NCBI GenBank assembly: GCA_905182985.1 | Contig: CAJJDN010000108.1 | Span: 176,771-240,770, forward strand | Source: Paramecium sonneborni | Taxonomy: Eukaryota > Ciliophora > Oligohymenophorea > Peniculida > Parameciidae | Direction: 5' to 3' | DNA: 64,000 nt | In this document: in pieces, positions 60,407 to 64,000 of the stretch | How the letters are laid out: each line of letters opens with the position of its first letter | Numbering within the stretch: position 1 is the first letter of the stretch | The notes under the pieces: generated by a model | Seen by the model: the letters and a program-made list of their open reading frames with translations, nothing else | The model's database searches: none | What the model was told of the DNA's origin: nothing | Program-made: the position numbers and the translations under genes

Positions 60407-61921
60407 ATGTCCACAATCAAGAAAACATTACCAAGACCAAAGCAATAAAAATGTGAAATTTGTTAGAGAAATTTCTCTTTGTAATTTATGTTTTATATAT
60501 AAGATTATTATTATAACATTAATGTAAAAGATGTCAGCGAGCAGTTTGTTGTGATTGTGGAAAGTTTAAAGCGATTGTATCATTTCAGATAAAATAAGAT
60601 TGTTGATTATGATCTCAAAACTTAACATAGATGTTGTATTATATGTAGAGATGAATAACTCTATGTTCAAGATATCATTGTTAAAGAATAATTATCTTTT
60701 AACAAAAATTCCCTTATAACTAAATAATGGCTTAGATATTGTCATGAAAAGTATCAATAATTATAAATTAGTACTCGAGAACAAGATCTTACTGAGTAAT
60801 ATTACAAGATTTTAGATTAAAGTAAAAAGAACTTATCTATTTCAAAATTTGAAGAATTAAAATATATTCCAACAATTTTAACTTAAGTATTCTTTAAATC
60901 TAATTAAATAGCTTTAAAATTAGTATAATTACTCTATGAAAGAATTTGATTATTATTTAACAAAAGATTTAATGGATAACATGGCTGTTATATATATATC
61001 ATCTATAATACAATGTTTACTTTATTAAAATCCTAATTTAAAATGTACATAAGTAAAATATTAAGTTTAATTCTAGAATTTAGTTTAAATGACATATTTT
61101 TTATTATATTTTCATTCACAACCACTTGTTTTTTACTTTATTAATTGTTTCAGAGAAGAAATTAGTTTAGGAAGATTCCTAGATTAAAATGAAAAGATAA
61201 AAGATGTTGAGATAGATTTTCTTTTAGAAATAGGGAAAACAAACTATTTAATTGAACCAACAGATTTGCTTTATTTTAGGAAATATTTAGAAAGGTATGC
61301 AGAAAAAATGTTGTCAAATATTTTCATAAATTTTATGAATGTATAATAATATTAATTTAGGTTTAATGTTTAATTTTTATTTATGATCATGTTTTAAAAT
61401 TTAGAGATTATTTTGAATTAGAGAAAATGGTTGCTTTGCTTGGATCTTTATATTTAAATGATTTCAAATAAAAAGGATTAGATGAAGATTTCTTTATAAA
61501 TTAAATAATAAAGAACACTAAATAATCAATTTTAAAAGAATATTTAAGTAAAGAGGATAGGATTAGATTAAATGATAAAAGATAAACATATTCAAAGAGT
61601 GAAGATTTATTTCTTTTATAAATATAACAACGAATGGATCATCAAAATGAAACAAAACAAATTCTTTATTTATTAGATGATTGCTTATTAAAATAATAAC
61701 CACTAAATAATCATCATCGATAACTTATATCCTAATTGAATTAAAAATAATAATAAATAATAACTGATTTATTAAAAATCCATTAAAGTAAACCTAAAGA
61801 ATAAGAGGAAAGTGCTTTATATAACAAGAATCAAACTCATTCTAATTCATCTACTTAAATTAAATTTGAAAAAAGTGAATTAGGAGATTAAAATAAAGCT
61901 TTGATAGATGATTTTATCTGA
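60407..61921 (+). CDS. FYVE-like zinc-finger protein, otherwise unknown
   Basis: Six exons; introns 60481-60503, 60577-60598, 60887-60911, 61053-61076 and 61341-61360; 466 residues. The N-terminal ~70 residues hold four Cys pairs: CEIC, CKRC (with QHQ before it), CCDC and, after IVDYDLKTQHR, CCIIC. This spacing and the final R-x-C-x-x-C are those of a FYVE-type double zinc finger, which binds phosphatidylinositol 3-phosphate on endosomes; the typical (R/K)(R/K)HHCR patch is only partly present. The rest is helical (TKDLMDNMAVIYISSIIQCL, FHSQPLVFYFINCFREEISL, IYDHVLKFRDYFELEKMVAL) with a Gln-rich tail. The helical part may be a RUN- or TBC-like fold, but I cannot confirm this. Confidence 0.68.
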
Positions 61922-62052
61922 TATTAGTTAAACATCATTTTCTATTTATGCTTTAGGTAATAATAAATAATTTGTATATTTATATTTTTATATGTATATA
62001 TATATATCATATATCCAACCCTCCCTCCCTAACTTTCTGAGTTTTTTCAAAC

Positions 62053-62847
62053 TCATTCTTAAGTAAGAACTTATTGTTCTTATTAAGTTTCTGTTTCAGC
62101 TTTGGCTTATGGTTTAACATAATTGACCCATTTGATGACAGCATCAGTGTCTCCATTCAAAATGGCCAAAAGTTTCACTGCCTTATGGCGATGAATTCCA
62201 TTTTGCTCAAGCTGATGAAGCTTCTTTTTGAATTCTATCTTTTTCTATTTAAATTCTTAGAATTCTTAAGATGTTTTATCTTTTTAACATTTTCCTTCTC
62301 TTTTCATACATTATCTATGTTTTCCTTATTTTCCATTCAATAATTTATCAATAATTTACTCCAAATTTCCATTGAATTTTAATAACAATCTAACAATTCT
62401 CTTTTCATTATCATATCCCATTTCTTTCAATTTTTCATATTAAACTTTGAATCCATGTTATTCTATAATTTACTCTATTGGTTAATCGGTCTTTAGATCT
62501 TTCTTATTACTTAATTTTTCAATGCTTTTAGCAACATCTCCTTCAGTTCTGAGTAATGCTTTTAAATTTTGTTTAATTTTATTGAACCCTTTTTCCATAA
62601 GTTCCTAATTTTTATTTAACCAACCCATAGTTTCTATGATTTTTAATGCTTTAGCACTCTATTCATCTTAATTCTTTTTATGTTAATTGTAAACTACAAT
62701 AACTTAATCAAGATTTCCATCATACTCTTTCAAAAGTTTATAATTGAACCAGGGATTAGTGCAACCTTAAGTAATTAGCTGGTTATGCTTCTCGAGTAAG
62801 CCAGCTTTTTCAATCTTCTCTATTACTTTTGATTATCTAGAATCCAT
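62053..62847 (-). CDS. protein with UBA-like repeats, 264 aa
   Basis: Single exon of 265 codons. Three similar helical blocks each contain an N-G-x-x-x-x-V/I pattern: YDGNLDQVIVVYNQ, MGYDNEKRIVRLLLKFNGNL followed by EQIIDKLL, and NGIHRHKAVKLLAILNGDTD followed by AVIKWV. This is the layout of UBA domains (MGF...A...L...GNVE.A...L), which bind ubiquitin. A basic, glutamine-rich linker separates blocks two and three. No other domain. Function would be in ubiquitin signalling if the assignment holds; that is inference from pattern only. Confidence 0.6.
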
Positions 62848-62960
62848 TAATATTAATATTATATAATACTTCAATATATATTCATCAAGGATAATTAATT
62901 CTGATTAGAGTTCTGAATAATACTGATATAGAATATAAATAAAATTAATATATAAAATCA

Positions 62961-64000
62961 TCATTTTAATATATTATATTTATGTTCAAGAGTTTCTAAA
63001 CTATTTTTTTATTTAATAATGTCTTCTCTTAATCTTTAAGAAATTCTATCCATTTGAAATTCAGTTTGGTAAGGATTACCTAAATAATCTGCATCTTAAG
63101 GTAAATCATAATATCCCTCATAAGATTAATCTTTGAAAACCTATCTTTCCATTTATTTTCTTTATTAATCAGTATTTGTATAACCTTATTTATTATATGT
63201 ACTCTTTCCTTCAAAAATATTCTTATTATTAGAAGTTGAATTTTCAACATTTTACTCATTATCTTTAAGTTTTGTTAATAGAACTACTATTTTTTAATTT
63301 GCTTCAATAAGCTTTTTCTTTGCTTATTTATATTTTGTCTTAATCTTCTTATTATCATACATCAATTCTTCAGGAGGCTTTTTTAAATCAAATTCTTTTT
63401 ATAATTCATTCAATTTCATATCTCTTTCAATTACTTTTCTTTCTCTAACTTCAACTTCTTTTGCTCTTTCTTCTATTCTTGCTTAATTGTCTCTTAAAAG
63501 ATTTAATTCATGTTTCATTTCTTCTATATCAGCATATAAATCCTTAATTTTCATCGATTATTTAGATTTCATACCTTTTTCTTCTTTTATCTATTCTTAT
63601 AAATCCTTTATTCTATTTTCATATATTTTATCGCTATCCTACTTTTCTTATTTTGTCTATATTATAATATCATTTAATTTTTGAGATAATTTCTTTTTCT
63701 AATCTTTTTCATCTTCAAATAATCTAATATATTCATTTAATCTATTTTATAGATCAATAAACTCTTAATCTTTAATAGTTGTACCATCACTTTTCACATT
63801 TGTATTATAATTAACCTTCATTGTCAATCTAATGTTACTTAAAGCTGATTCTAAATCATCATTCTCTTATTATAATTTTCTTCTATTGATTCTCTCTATT
63901 TCCAATTCTTGAGTTAAAGTTTCAATTATTTACAATTTACTTTTATGAAGTTATTCATTCTAAAATCTTAATTCTTTTATTATATTCTCTTTTTGTGTTA
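62961..64000 (-). CDS. coiled-coil protein, 3' part (partial)
   Basis: Minus-strand frame open from the right edge of the window to TGA 62961-62963, about 346 residues, no intron needed. Almost all of it is coiled coil (LQIIETLTQELEIERINRRK, SIKDLYADIEEMKHELNLL-type segments, VEVRERKVIERDMKLNELQK). Near the end are KKPPEELMYDNKKIKTKYKQ and a polar stretch with YEGYYDLPQDADYLGNP, then a last helix RISQRLREDIIKQKNSLET. The start lies beyond 64000. Likely a cytoskeletal or basal-body protein by composition, but no family is recognised. Confidence 0.7.

Noticed and set aside
1..64000. CRISPR arrays, rRNA or tRNA genes, insertion sequences, phage genes
   Set aside because: No regularly spaced repeats, no conserved RNA sequence or cloverleaf, no transposase catalytic domain and no terminal inverted repeats were seen; the window is eukaryotic.

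Overview
The window reads as somatic (macronuclear) DNA of a ciliate, almost certainly Paramecium. Three things show this. TAA and TAG occur in frame as glutamine throughout clear homologues (dynamin, IFT52, NOB1, DAW1), and TGA is the only stop. Coding frames are broken by tiny GT..AG introns: I placed about 90, nearly all 19-35 nt and mostly GTA...TAG. The DNA is very AT-rich with dense genes, often a few to ~100 bp apart. Standard-code ORF calls are therefore nearly all fragments or shadows; the gene models here were built by hand with the ciliate code and checked by exon arithmetic.

Layout. 1-7600: end of one gene, a large Q/N-rich protein, a small protein, a divergent protein kinase. 7600-12700: sulfide:quinone oxidoreductase and an MFSD12-like transporter. 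12700-24050: a small unknown, an SRPK-type kinase, TRAPPC2L, a membrane hybrid histidine kinase, a multi-intron unknown. 24246-31750: dynamin-related GTPase, probable CFAP99, three unknowns. 33000-37200: a helix-turn-helix protein, a glutaredoxin, the dynein-assembly factor DAW1/ODA16. 37284-46000: NRF-6-type acyltransferase, SLC44 choline-transporter-like protein, small membrane protein, serine carboxypeptidase, Na+/H+ exchanger. 46000-55400: coiled-coil protein, IFT52, NOB1, a Q-rich repeat protein, a decayed gene fragment, a SAXO-like protein. 55363-64000: coiled-coil protein, SKP1-like protein, unknown, heat-shock factor, FYVE-like finger protein, UBA-like repeat protein and the 3' part of another coiled-coil gene.

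The most conspicuous structure is artificial. At five places a single N separates two essentially identical direct copies of 1.1-1.4 kb (N at 8703, 15809, 19059, 34532, 47520). These look like contig ends that overlap but were joined with an N instead of merged; each makes a false partial or complete gene copy, and about 6.3 kb of the window is redundant.

The genes form no operon and I see no CRISPR, prophage, rRNA, tRNA or intact transposon. Several belong to cilium biology (IFT52, DAW1, CFAP99, SAXO-like), others to membrane traffic (dynamin, TRAPPC2L, FYVE-like) and signalling (three kinases, heat-shock factor). I found no convincing new multi-gene system. The items most worth a second look are the joins, two frames interrupted by TGA, start codons of divergent genes only 5 bp apart, a kinase lacking DFG, and several conserved-looking unknowns.
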